DNA from: Alistipes sp.
Lineage (GTDB): Bacteria; Bacteroidota; Bacteroidia; Bacteroidales; Rikenellaceae
Direction of reading: 5' to 3'
Assembly: GCA_017532885.1 (NCBI GenBank)
Contig: JAFXIS010000041.1
Span: 1-29,282 of the forward strand
Length of the DNA: 29,282 nucleotides
Shown: positions 1-7,174 of the stretch, one piece after another
How the letters are laid out: the number at the start of each line of letters is the position of its first letter
Numbering within the stretch: the stretch's first letter is position 1
The notes under the pieces: model-generated
The model's input: the letters and a program-made list of their open reading frames with translations, nothing else
Told to the model about the DNA's origin: nothing
The model's database searches: none
Made by a program: the position numbers and the translations under genes

Positions 1-2837
1 GCGTAGTTGCTACCGATGATTACGAGACTTTCACTTACAAGTGGGCTGCTCTTCCTACATCTCCTGCAACTGCGACCGTAGGTAGCCAGAGCTACGATAT
101 GTTGGCAATGAACTATGTATTGGTAAATGACCGTGAGTTGGTAGATGTAAAGATGGAGGTTTCAGAGGTTGCTGCTGGCGATAACGCTATCGAGCGCAAC
201 TACACAACCGTTCCCGTACAGCGCAACTACCGCACTTACATCGTAGGTAACTTGCTTACTACTACCAACGAGTTCAATGTTACAACCGTTCCCGGCTTTA
301 CCGGCTTTGAGGAGGCTTACTATGTGCAGGATGGCAATGCCGTTGTTGCTACAGCTGCCGGTTTGGATCAGCTTGCAGCAGATATCGCAGAGGGTAAGGT
401 TGATAGCGATATCGATATCGTATTGGATGGTGATATCGACTTGGCAGCTTTGGCTACTCGTGCAGCTACTTCAAATTGGACTCCTATTGGTACATCAGAA
501 GAGCCTTATACAGGTACATTCAATGGTAATGGTTACTCTATCAAGAACCTTAACATCGTTGTAACCGAGGCAAAGGAGGGTAAGGCATATATCGGTTTCT
601 TCGGCTATGCAAAGAATGCTACTATCAAGAATGTAACATTTGAGAATGTAAACTTGAACATCGCTTGCTTGGATATCGACCACAGCCAGGGCCACATCGG
701 TGCTGTTGCTGGTTCATTGGAGGGTACTTCAACAATCGAGAATGTAACCGTTAAGGGTGATGTTAAGGTTGAGGCTACTGTAACTGCCAACGGAGCAAGT
801 CGCGTTGCTGTTGTTGCCGGTGGTAACTCTTATGGTAATGTAACAATGAAGAATGTTCATGTTATCGCTAACGAGGGCAGCTACCTCAAGGCAAATAACA
901 ATGTTGGTGCTTTGGCCGGTCAGTTGCAGGGTGTTTCTGTATTCGAGAACTGTTCTTCAAATATTGATGTAACCGGCACCAAGTTCTTCGCCGGTGGTAT
1001 CATTGGTTTGGCGGCTGGTAATCAGACATTTACAAACTGCCACACTACAGGTGATGTTACAGTTACAGCAGGTCGCGAGGGTCGCGCTCATGACCACTAC
1101 CGCGTAGGTGGTATCGCAGGTGGTTGGGCTGATGGTGCAAAGAATGTTTGCACTCTTACCGATTGCTCATACACAGGTACTCTTTCTGGTACAAATGCTG
1201 ACGGCTCTGTTGCCGCTACTTTCGACTATGCAGGTTATGTAGGTCGTGGTTATACTTTGAACGGTTGCGCAGGTAGCAAGGTTGTTGTTGATAATGTTAC
1301 CTATGTTCAGAAGTACAATACTGCAGCTGAGGCTGGTATATATGATGTATATTATACCGCTTCTACTGCCGAGGAGTTGACTGAGGCACTCAAGGCCGAT
1401 AAGGACTATGTTGGTATCACTCTTGCTGCTGATATTAATACAGAGGATTCTTTCAAGGTAGTAAAAGATATCGTTCTCGACCTTGCAGGTCACACTATCG
1501 CGGGTACTGACAAGATAACAGGTAGCTATGCTCTTATCGAGGTACAGCCAGATGTAAACTTTGAGATTACCAATACTGCAGCTGAGAATGGTAAGTTGAC
1601 CGTAGTAGCTACTAACAACAGAAATTGGAATGCATTCTCTTCTGTTGTTTCTAACCAGCGTGGTACTCTTACCGTAGGCGAGGGTGTTGTAATCGAGCAC
1701 CTTGGTGGTACAGATATGGCTTATGGTATCGACAACCTCACAAACACTGGTAGTCAGAAGGCAATCGCCACTATTAATGGTGCAACCGTTAAGTCTCCAT
1801 ATCGTGCAATTCGCCAGTTCCTTAACAGCACAGCCGAGGGCGTTAATAACGAGCTCTATGTTAACAGCGGTGTTATCGAGGGTGCAAACAAGTCTATCTG
1901 GATGCAGGATGCGAATGCAAAGGCAAATCCTGGTAAGCTCGTTGTAGCTGCTGCAGCTCAGCTTAAGGGTAATGTTTACCTCTATGTCACTGCAGGTTCA
2001 AAAGAGTGGCCTGTTGAGGTATCGATTGCATCGGATGCTTTGGTTGGTGAGTCAACAGTTTTGACAGGCAATGTTCCCGCTCAGTACGAGGTTGTTGAGG
2101 AGACTGGCACTTGGATTGTAAAAAAGAAAGAGGGTGCTGTAGTTTCGACTGCTGAGGAGTTTACTCAAGCGCTCTCTGAGGGTGGAAATGTTTTCCTTCA
2201 AGAGAATATAGATATCACAAAGCTTGATTTGACAAATCTTACAAATGATGTTGTAATTGATGCTAACGGCAAGACTATTACAACTGAGAGCAACTATGGT
2301 GTTCAGGTTACAGCTGGCAAGAACATCACATTGAAGAATGCTAAAGTTGAGATGACTGTTGAGGGTAACTACATTACTTATGCAGCAGGTCTCAAGATTG
2401 AGAATGGTGATTATCAAGGCACGACCATTTCATTGGAGAATTGTGAGATCAGAATGTGTAATACCGACTGGGCGTATGCAGTAAATTTGCCTGCAAGCGT
2501 TAAGAATTTGAACTTGGTAATTGATGGTTGTACACTTGAGGGTGCTATTGCAGTGCAGTGCTGGGGTGACAACAACACAATTACTATGACCAACAGCAAC
2601 CTTATTTGCAACTACACAACATCTTCAATGTACACCTCATATTGCGTGGCATTGCAGGGTGATGGTACAAATAACTCAGAGAACAATACACTCAATATTA
2701 GCGGTTGCGCATTCTCGTATTCGGGTGTAGATAACTATAACTCTACTATCAAGGCTGTTTTCAATCATGATCATAATGGTGCAAATACAATCACCGTTGA
2801 TAATTGCACTTATGATGAAAAAGTTGAGGCTTACTAA
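1..2837 (+). CDS. Large beta-helix surface protein, 5'-truncated (DUF6562-like end plus GLUG-type repeats)
   Basis: The reading frame is open from base 3, so the gene begins left of the window; the first in-frame ATG at 99 is unlikely to be the true start. The visible N-terminal part, including the QRNYRTYIVGNLLT stretch, resembles the end of the DUF6562 domain of Bacteroidales fimbrillin-like surface proteins. The rest is repetitive, with Asn, Gly, Thr and Val recurring in short strands (for example NGNGYSIKNLNI, ATIKNVTFENV, TITMTNSNLI), as in GLUG-motif or right-handed parallel beta-helix proteins. Three segments begin with a similar motif (QLAADIAEG, ELTEALKAD, EFTQALSEG), suggesting three tandem helix modules. 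Probable role: exported adhesin or surface structure; substrate unknown. No C-terminal sorting domain is visible before the stop. Confidence 0.75.
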   Translation, partial: VVATDDYETFTYKWAALPTSPATATVGSQSYDMLAMNYVLVNDRELVDVKMEVSEVAAGDNAIERNYTTVPVQRNYRTYIVGNLLTTTNEFNVTTVPGFTGFEEAYYVQDGNAVVATAAGLDQLAADIAEGKVDSDIDIVLDGDIDLAALATRAATSNWTPIGTSEEPYTGTFNGNGYSIKNLNIVVTEAKEGKAYIGFFGYAKNATIKNVTFENVNLNIACLDIDHSQGHIGAVAGSLEGTSTIENVTVKGDVKVEATVTANGASRVAVVAGGNSYGNVTMKNVHVIANEGSYLKANNNVGALAGQLQGVSVFENCSSNIDVTGTKFFAGGIIGLAAGNQTFTNCHTTGDVTVTAGREGRAHDHYRVGGIAGGWADGAKNVCTLTDCSYTGTLSGTNADGSVAATFDYAGYVGRGYTLNGCAGSKVVVDNVTYVQKYNTAAEAGIYDVYYTASTAEELTEALKADKDYVGITLAADINTEDSFKVVKDIVLDLAGHTIAGTDKITGSYALIEVQPDVNFEITNTAAENGKLTVVATNNRNWNAFSSVVSNQRGTLTVGEGVVIEHLGGTDMAYGIDNLTNTGSQKAIATINGATVKSPYRAIRQFLNSTAEGVNNELYVNSGVIEGANKSIWMQDANAKANPGKLVVAAAAQLKGNVYLYVTAGSKEWPVEVSIASDALVGESTVLTGNVPAQYEVVEETGTWIVKKKEGAVVSTAEEFTQALSEGGNVFLQENIDITKLDLTNLTNDVVIDANGKTITTESNYGVQVTAGKNITLKNAKVEMTVEGNYITYAAGLKIENGDYQGTTISLENCEIRMCNTDWAYAVNLPASVKNLNLVIDGCTLEGAIAVQCWGDNNTITMTNSNLICNYTTSSMYTSYCVALQGDGTNNSENNTLNISGCAFSYSGVDNYNSTIKAVFNHDHNGANTITVDNCTYDEKVEAY

Positions 2838-2941
2838 TAGCCAAGATTGTACAGTTGATACAAACAGTTATCTTCTCTGATGCACATAAGGAGGTTGTTT
2901 TGACCAACTGTAACTTCGGTGAGGGTTCAGAGACTTTCTAA
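2838..2941 (+). pseudogene. Out-of-frame coding-like tail of the upstream surface protein
   Basis: Right after the TAA at 2835-2837 the DNA still reads like protein in another frame. From 2837 to the TAA at 2939-2941 it encodes a segment ending in TNCNFGEGSETF, in the style and codon use of the upstream repeats. Removing one T near 2831-2832 and one near 2868-2869 would join all frames into a continuous C-terminal extension. Either the gene suffered two small insertions, or the assembly has errors, or this is a leftover repeat module. Confidence 0.45.
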
Positions 2942-2964
2942 TCCTTAAGATATAATTAACTATT

Positions 2965-2988
2965 AACTGCGCTCTTCGGGGCGCAGTT
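2965..2988 (+). terminator. Hairpin after the surface protein gene
   Basis: Perfect 8-base arms AACTGCGC (2965-2972) and GCGCAGTT (2981-2988) around an 8-base loop, 23 bases after the tail's last stop. The U-tract is poor, so termination strength is uncertain. Confidence 0.45.
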
Positions 2989-2997
2989 TGAAAAACA

Positions 2998-3110
2998 GAG
3001 TTGCACTCCTTGGGTGGGGTGCAACTCACAAGTGGCAGGGCGCTTTTGGGTCGTTTACCCGATGGAGCTCTGCGGCGTCGGGAGGGTATGGAGTAGCACC
3101 ATGCCACCCG
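2998..3110. other. Intergenic hairpins of unknown role
   Basis: This part of the gene-free stretch 2942-3304 holds two further inverted repeats. One has 9-base perfect arms at 2998-3006 and 3019-3027. The other pairs CGGG 3079-3082 with CCCG 3107-3110 and GGTATGG 3085-3091 with CCATGCC 3099-3105. No convincing reading frame is seen. They could be repeat-derived or part of a transcribed spacer. Confidence 0.4.
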
Positions 3111-3174
3111 AAGGCGAAGATGCCATTTTTTTGAGTCGATTGTGGTGGTATCTTTAATTTTTTTCATGTTAATC

Positions 3175-3208
3175 GCTGCGTCTCGGCCAAAGGCGCAGCA
3201 CTTTTTTT
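3175..3208 (+). terminator. Intrinsic terminator, plus strand
   Basis: GCTGCG at 3175-3180 pairs with CGCAGC at 3194-3199 and is followed by a run of seven T at 3202-3208. Oriented for transcripts arriving from the left. Confidence 0.55.
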
Positions 3209-3211
3209 ATC

Positions 3212-3240
3212 CCCCTCGCTCAGAGTGACGGGTGGGGCTA
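3212..3240 (+). repeat. Partial copy of dispersed intergenic repeat R1
   Basis: Contains the core CTCAGAGTGACG followed by GGTGGGGC, as near 18569 and in altered form near 20160. Fuller R1 copies are at 3906-3941, 8607-8642 (inverted) and 18545-18580. Confidence 0.55.
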
Positions 3241-3247
3241 TATTCAC

Positions 3248-3280
3248 AAAAAAGGGTTTCCCGGAAATTCGGAAAACCCT
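3248..3280 (-). terminator. Intrinsic terminator of the pyrH-tlpA-frr unit
   Basis: On the minus strand a GGGTTTTCC / GGAAACCC-type hairpin (arms 3254-3261 and 3271-3279 on plus) is followed by a run of six T. It lies just beyond the frr stop codon at 3305. Confidence 0.8.
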
Positions 3281-3304
3281 CAAAATGTAATACGATGGTC
3301 GAAA

Positions 3305-3862
3305 TTATACGGTCATAATCTCCTTCTCCTTAGCGGCCATCAACTCGTCGAGCTTCTTCGAGAACTTCTCCAAAAGCTTCTGTGCCTGTGTCTCGCCATC
3401 CTTAGCCTCATCCTCGGGCATGCCCTCCTTCTGGGCCTTCTTGAATGCCTCGACGCAATCGCGGCGCGCATTACGCAAGCTGATGCGGGCATTCTCGCCC
3501 ACGCCCTTAACCTGCTTTACCAACTCCTTACGGCGCTCCTCGGTGAGAGGCGGAATCGTAAGGCGGATTGTCTCGCCGTTATTCGAGGGTGTAAGACCGA
3601 TATTTGAGTCCAAAATAGCCTTCTCGATAGGGCGAATCATATTCTTATCCCATGGCTGAATAAGGATTGTGCGTGCATCGGGTACGGTAACGCTTGCTAC
3701 GCCCGAAACGGGAGTCTGCGAGCCGTAGTAGTCCAAAAATACGCTATTCAAGACATTTGTCGAGGCCTTGCCGGCGCGAATGTTCAGAAGCTCCTCGTCG
3801 AGGTGCTCCACCGTACGCTTCATGCGGTCGGTTGCTTCGTTGATAATAGTTTTAGTATCCAT
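3305..3862 (-). CDS. frr: Ribosome recycling factor
   Basis: A 185-residue protein of standard RRF length. It begins MDTKTIINEATDRMKRTVEH and has the family core (LLNIRAGKAS, VTVPDARTILIQPWDKN, IGLTPSNNGETIRLTIPPLTEERRKEL), ending in a long charged helix. RRF splits post-termination ribosomes together with EF-G in the cytoplasm. It lies 112 bases after a TlpA-like gene and downstream of pyrH on the same strand, the common pyrH-frr neighbourhood with one gene between. No clear promoter is seen directly upstream, so it is probably cotranscribed from pyrH; the gap carries a dispersed repeat. Strong family match. Confidence 0.97.
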   Translation of the reverse strand: MDTKTIINEATDRMKRTVEHLDEELLNIRAGKASTNVLNSVFLDYYGSQTPVSGVASVTVPDARTILIQPWDKNMIRPIEKAILDSNIGLTPSNNGETIRLTIPPLTEERRKELVKQVKGVGENARISLRNARRDCVEAFKKAQKEGMPEDEAKDGETQAQKLLEKFSKKLDELMAAKEKEIMTV

Positions 3863-3905
3863 AGTAGTTTTTATTTGAATTTTTATCTATTTATGCTCTG
3901 TTTTA

Positions 3906-3941
3906 GACTCTCACGGTCGCTTACGCTCCCTCAGAGTGACG
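3906..3941 (+). repeat. Dispersed intergenic repeat R1, copy a
   Basis: Matches 18545-18580 and the reverse complement of 8607-8642 with few changes: GACTCYCACGGTCGC, then a short variable centre, then GCTCCCTCAGAGTGACG. Located between the tlpA-like gene and frr. Confidence 0.7.
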
Positions 3942-3974
3942 AGCTCAAAATTAAATTTTGAATTCTCTTTCCTC

Positions 3975-4511
3975 TTACTTCAGCGCCTCGTCGATAGCCT
4001 TAATAAGCTCGGCAAACTCCTTCTCGTCGTAGCCCACCGAAACATAAACGACCTTGCCATCCTTGCCGATAAGGAAATTACGAGGTATGTAGTTCGATGC
4101 GTACTTGCGGAAGATAGATTGGTCCGAATCCAAGCCCATCGGGAATGTGTAGCCCATCTTCTTACGGAAAGCCTCTACAGTCGAGTGCTTCTCGCCGCGC
4201 GAAATGGGGAGGAAGACGAAGGGCTCTCCGGCAAAGCGGTCGATGATATCCTTCTCGACATGCTTTAGCTCCTCACGACAGGGAGGACACCATGTAGCCC
4301 AAAAGTTTACAAGCACAACCTTGCCCTTCAAGTCTGAGAGCGTGAGTTGGCTGCCGTCGAACATTGTGACGGTAAAGTTTGGAGCCTCCATGCCCGCCTT
4401 AACGAGTGTCGTAGCTGCAATCTCGGCATCCTGATTTTGTGCGCTTGCCGAAGTGGGCATCGCGCAGAACAAAAGAGCGCAGAATGCCGCAATTATCCAG
4501 ATGTTTTTCAT
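3975..4511 (-). CDS. TlpA/ResA-family thiol-disulfide oxidoreductase, exported
   Basis: A 178-residue protein with a signal peptide (about residues 1-24, ending SASA before QNQ) and a thioredoxin fold of the AhpC/TSA-Redoxin type. The active-site motif WCPPC gives redox cysteines C75 and C78, preceded by VVLVNFWAT; the later segment IPRNFLIGKDGKVV carries the family cis-proline region. Likely role: reduction of disulfides in the periplasm, as in cytochrome maturation or general thiol homeostasis; substrate unknown. It starts 20 bases after pyrH and precedes frr, so it is probably cotranscribed with housekeeping genes. No lipobox cysteine is evident, so a soluble periplasmic protein is favoured. 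Confidence 0.9.
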   Translation of the reverse strand: MKNIWIIAAFCALLFCAMPTSASAQNQDAEIAATTLVKAGMEAPNFTVTMFDGSQLTLSDLKGKVVLVNFWATWCPPCREELKHVEKDIIDRFAGEPFVFLPISRGEKHSTVEAFRKKMGYTFPMGLDSDQSIFRKYASNYIPRNFLIGKDGKVVYVSVGYDEKEFAELIKAIDEALK

Positions 4512-4531
4512 AAGCCTAAATTATAAAAATG

Positions 4532-5242
4532 TTACTCCTTGCAAACCAATGTTCCGATGTTTTCGCCATTGAGAACGCGCTGCAAATTGCCCACAGTATC
4601 CATGTCAAAGACAATAATGTCCAAACCGTTCTCCTTGCAGAGTGTAAAAGCGGTCATGTCCATAACCTTCAGGTTGCGGATATATACCTCGTCGAAGGTT
4701 ATGCGGTCGAACTTTGTAGCTGTGGGGTCCTTCTCGGGGTCTGCCGTATAGACGCCATCTACGCGCGTACCCTTGAACATAACCTCCGCCTCAATCTCGA
4801 TACCGCGCAGAGCCGAAGCTGTGTCGGTCGAGAAGTAGGGGTTCGATGTACCGCCACCGATAATCACCACATAGCCTGCCTCGAGGTACTCGATAGCCTT
4901 CGCCTTCGAGTAATACTCGCCAATGGGCTCCATGCGAATCGAGGTTAAAACCTTAGCTTTTACGCCGTTGTCCTCCAATGCTGAATGCAGAGCCAAAGAG
5001 TTGATAATCGTCGCTAACATACCCATCTGGTCGCCTTTTACGCGGTCAAAGCCCTTTTTTGCACCCTGCAAACCTCGGAATATATTGCCACCACCAATAA
5101 CGATGCCAATCTGAACGCCCGTAGCTGCGGCAGCCTTGATTTGCTCGGCATACGATTGCAAAACTTGTGGCGAAAGGCCGAAACCCTGCTCACCCTGGAG
5201 AGATTCTCCGCTAAGTTTGAGTAATATTCTGTTGTATTTCAT
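4532..5242 (-). CDS. pyrH: UMP kinase
   Basis: Bacterial UMP kinase (amino acid kinase fold), which phosphorylates UMP to UDP in cytoplasmic pyrimidine synthesis. Visible family blocks are MKYNRILLKLSGESLQG at the start, IGIVIGGGNIFRG (phosphate/nucleotide loop), DQMGMLATIINSLAL, a GGGTSNPYFSTDTA block, and a DGVYTADPEKDP region. An upstream in-frame ATG would add 12 residues, but the family begins at MKYNR, so the start at 5242 is chosen (236 residues). First gene of pyrH-tlpA-frr on the minus strand. Confidence 0.97.
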   Translation of the reverse strand: MKYNRILLKLSGESLQGEQGFGLSPQVLQSYAEQIKAAAATGVQIGIVIGGGNIFRGLQGAKKGFDRVKGDQMGMLATIINSLALHSALEDNGVKAKVLTSIRMEPIGEYYSKAKAIEYLEAGYVVIIGGGTSNPYFSTDTASALRGIEIEAEVMFKGTRVDGVYTADPEKDPTATKFDRITFDEVYIRNLKVMDMTAFTLCKENGLDIIVFDMDTVGNLQRVLNGENIGTLVCKE

Positions 5243-5275
5243 CTTTTTTAGTGTATTATCTTTTGCGAAGATATA

Positions 5276-5283
5276 CAAAAATT
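5276..5283 (-). promoter_or_regulatory. Possible -7 box for pyrH
   Basis: Minus-strand AATTTTTG matches the Bacteroidetes TAnnTTTG box at all but the first base, 33 bases before the pyrH start. No well-spaced -33 TTTG is seen. Confidence 0.3.
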
Positions 5284-5363
5284 CGAAGAAATCAAAGTCA
5301 AGGACTTTTTAGATGTAAAAAAGTGGTCGAATAAAGAACGGATACGGCTGCTGTGTTCATACG

Positions 5364-5400
5364 CAAAGGGCCGGCTAAAGTTATATTAGTCAGCCCTTTG
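5364..5400 (-). terminator. Hairpin terminator after the CotH-like gene
   Basis: CAAAGGGC (5364-5371) pairs with GCCCTTTG (5393-5400), with a further inner helix, just past the stop of the minus-strand gene at 5414. No long U-tract. Confidence 0.55.
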
Positions 5401-5413
5401 TGTGTTGGATGCA

Positions 5414-6808
5414 CTATTTTGCAGGGATGCTGTTTTTCTTGACGCGGAAGAAGTTGTTTGCGCCATCGCTCATGATGCGATACTCCGCGTGATTACCCCA
5501 AGAAGCCGGTTTATCCTCGATGGTCATATCTTCGCCTGTGTCGTTGGCGACATAGGGCCGAATTAGGTTCTGCCATGTGGCGATGCGCTGCATACTGCCA
5601 TTAATGCCGAAGAGATTATCGTCGTTGCATAGCTCGTGCAGGGCATCGAGGTATATTTTGCGATATTTCGGAAACTCCAGCAATTTGCTTATCAATTTGC
5701 GGGAGTTGTCGCCCCAACGGGTGGGGTCTTGGCGCCCCGCATCTATGATATTGGATGTGCCGAGCGTATTGTCGTAGTCGTAAGGTATGAAGAAGAATTT
5801 ATAGTCATATTTGTCGTTTGAGGTGAAGTAGATGTAATAATTGTTTTGATTGCACCAATAATCATCCCACATGCCGACGGCAACATTCACAGCATAGGTT
5901 TTGAGCAAAAGTTCAACATCGGTAACCTGTTCAATCCATGTTGTGAAGCTTTCGCCCTGCTTGCCGTTGAGTTTGAGGATGAAATCTATCAACTGCGCCT
6001 TTGCTGCTTCGTAATTGTCGCAATTTGTCTTGAGTGTATAAGGCCAATTTGCAGTGCCGGCATCATCGTCGTTTACGAAACGGCCGTCGTCTGTTGAGAG
6101 TAGGTCGGCGCCATATCCGCACTTCCAAAGATTATATTCTCCCTCGCCAAACAGCTCTGTGCGGTTTTCGAGGTACTCTTCATCGATAGCTTCCAGCATC
6201 TCATATACACCAAAATAGCTCTCTTTCTTGTCGCCTTCGACCTTGAGCCATAGACGACCATACGAGCAACGGATGCCTGTTTCGATGCCGTAGCGACGGA
6301 ATAGGTTGTAGCAATATATTTCGCGCACATATGAAGCATCGTCCTTACACCATTTGAGGTGTATTTTTCTGACGCCACCCAACTCATGAGCATCGTCTTT
6401 CTGGAATTTGCGCAGATTGAGCATGAAGTGTACATGGTGCCAATCGGGGTTTTCGGCGTTGTGCATCTCGCCAAAGCCACCTTCGGGGCGACGACGCGAG
6501 GTGTTCCCTCGCAGGCGAAGTCCTGCATCCTCGAAGGTATGTAGTTCTCCATTTTTTATGAAATTGGCATCACAATGGATGTATTTGTCGGTATCTTTGT
6601 CTTTGTCGAACTCTTGCAGTAGTAAGTTCCACTGTTCCAGCGGTATTTCTAAGTGAATTTCCGGCAGAGCCTCGATGTCGAAGATGTAGGATAGCCCGTT
6701 AGCGATATCGTTTTTATCTTCAGGCGAGGGCTCCGAGGTATGCTCGTCGGTGCAACCAAATGCTATAAGCGCCATTATAATCAGCGGCAAAAGAAAAAGT
6801 CGTTTCAT
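5414..6808 (-). CDS. CotH-family lipoprotein
   Basis: Start chosen at 6808 because it gives a clean lipoprotein signal, MKRLFLLPLIIMALIAFGC, with lipobox cysteine 19; an upstream in-frame ATG would bury it. The mature protein has CotH protein-kinase-like landmarks: EIHLEIPLEQWNLLL near the start, GLRLRGNTSRR (the RGN-S motif), KIHLKWCKDDASYVRE, a GVYEMLEAID segment, and FFIPYDYDNTLGTS with the acidic residues expected to bind metal. CotH proteins of spore formers are atypical kinases; in Bacteroidales they are exported and their substrates are mostly unknown. 464 residues, probably anchored in the outer membrane. Transcribed alone from a well-formed promoter. A second, different CotH gene is at the right edge of the window. 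Confidence 0.85.
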   Translation of the reverse strand: MKRLFLLPLIIMALIAFGCTDEHTSEPSPEDKNDIANGLSYIFDIEALPEIHLEIPLEQWNLLLQEFDKDKDTDKYIHCDANFIKNGELHTFEDAGLRLRGNTSRRRPEGGFGEMHNAENPDWHHVHFMLNLRKFQKDDAHELGGVRKIHLKWCKDDASYVREIYCYNLFRRYGIETGIRCSYGRLWLKVEGDKKESYFGVYEMLEAIDEEYLENRTELFGEGEYNLWKCGYGADLLSTDDGRFVNDDDAGTANWPYTLKTNCDNYEAAKAQLIDFILKLNGKQGESFTTWIEQVTDVELLLKTYAVNVAVGMWDDYWCNQNNYYIYFTSNDKYDYKFFFIPYDYDNTLGTSNIIDAGRQDPTRWGDNSRKLISKLLEFPKYRKIYLDALHELCNDDNLFGINGSMQRIATWQNLIRPYVANDTGEDMTIEDKPASWGNHAEYRIMSDGANNFFRVKKNSIPAK

Positions 6809-6835
6809 CCTGTCAGTTTTTTGTAATTCGGATGG

Positions 6836-6867
6836 CAAATATAACCAAAACCTTCGCAATTTTCAAA
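6836..6867 (-). promoter_or_regulatory. Promoter of the CotH-like lipoprotein gene
   Basis: On the minus strand TTTG (plus 6864-6867), then 20 bases, then TATATTTG (plus 6836-6843). This is a full match to the Bacteroidetes TTTG / TAnnTTTG pattern, 27 bases before the ATG. Confidence 0.75.
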
Positions 6868-7029
6868 TCCGAGGATGGTCCCTGCCGCATTATTTCGCGT
6901 AGCAGCAGTCGCCATGGCAGGAGAAAATAGGCGGGTATGGCGATATGACGGCATAAGTATAAATACTTATTTTGGACGGGTTGCGGACTCAAACAACATT
7001 TAGTAAGTATCGGTTTAATGAAAATTTAC

Positions 7030-7037
7030 TATCTTTG
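7030..7037 (+). promoter_or_regulatory. -7 box upstream of the oxoamine synthase gene
   Basis: TATCTTTG, a perfect TAnnTTTG box, lies 137 bases before the start at 7175, implying a leader of about 130 bases. No clear TTTG at the usual -33 spacing. It is the main signal in the gap 6868-7174. Confidence 0.55.
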
Positions 7038-7051
7038 TTCTATTAAATGGT

Positions 7052-7102
7052 CACTTTGGGCTTTATGACAGGCTTTAATGCCGCAAGTCATAGAGCGAAG
7101 TG
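7052..7102 (+). promoter_or_regulatory. Stem-loop in the 5' leader of the oxoamine synthase gene
   Basis: GCTTTATGAC (7060-7069) pairs with GTCATAGAGC (7087-7096) over 10 bp with one G-U pair, extended by CACTT (7052-7056) with AAGTG (7098-7102). It lies in the inferred 5' untranslated region; further weak inverted repeats follow to 7135. Function unknown; it may control mRNA stability or translation. Confidence 0.45.
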
Positions 7103-7174
7103 TTGCGCAATGATATTGGCAATCAGAATATTGCGATGAGATAACGAGATAAACTTAATATATCTTAAAACATT

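Noticed and set aside
1167..1700. Open frame of 177 codons on the minus strand
   Set aside because: Antisense to the repetitive beta-helix gene, with low-complexity Ile/Ser/Thr content and no motif.
1320..2300. Repetitive beta-helix coding region as a possible CRISPR or tandem DNA repeat
   Set aside because: The repetition is at protein level with variable spacing; no identical DNA repeat with regular spacers was seen here or elsewhere in the window.
7063..7137. Small reading frame of about 24 codons in the leader of the oxoamine synthase gene
   Set aside because: No ribosome-binding context or amino acid bias of a leader peptide, and it coincides with the stem-loop.
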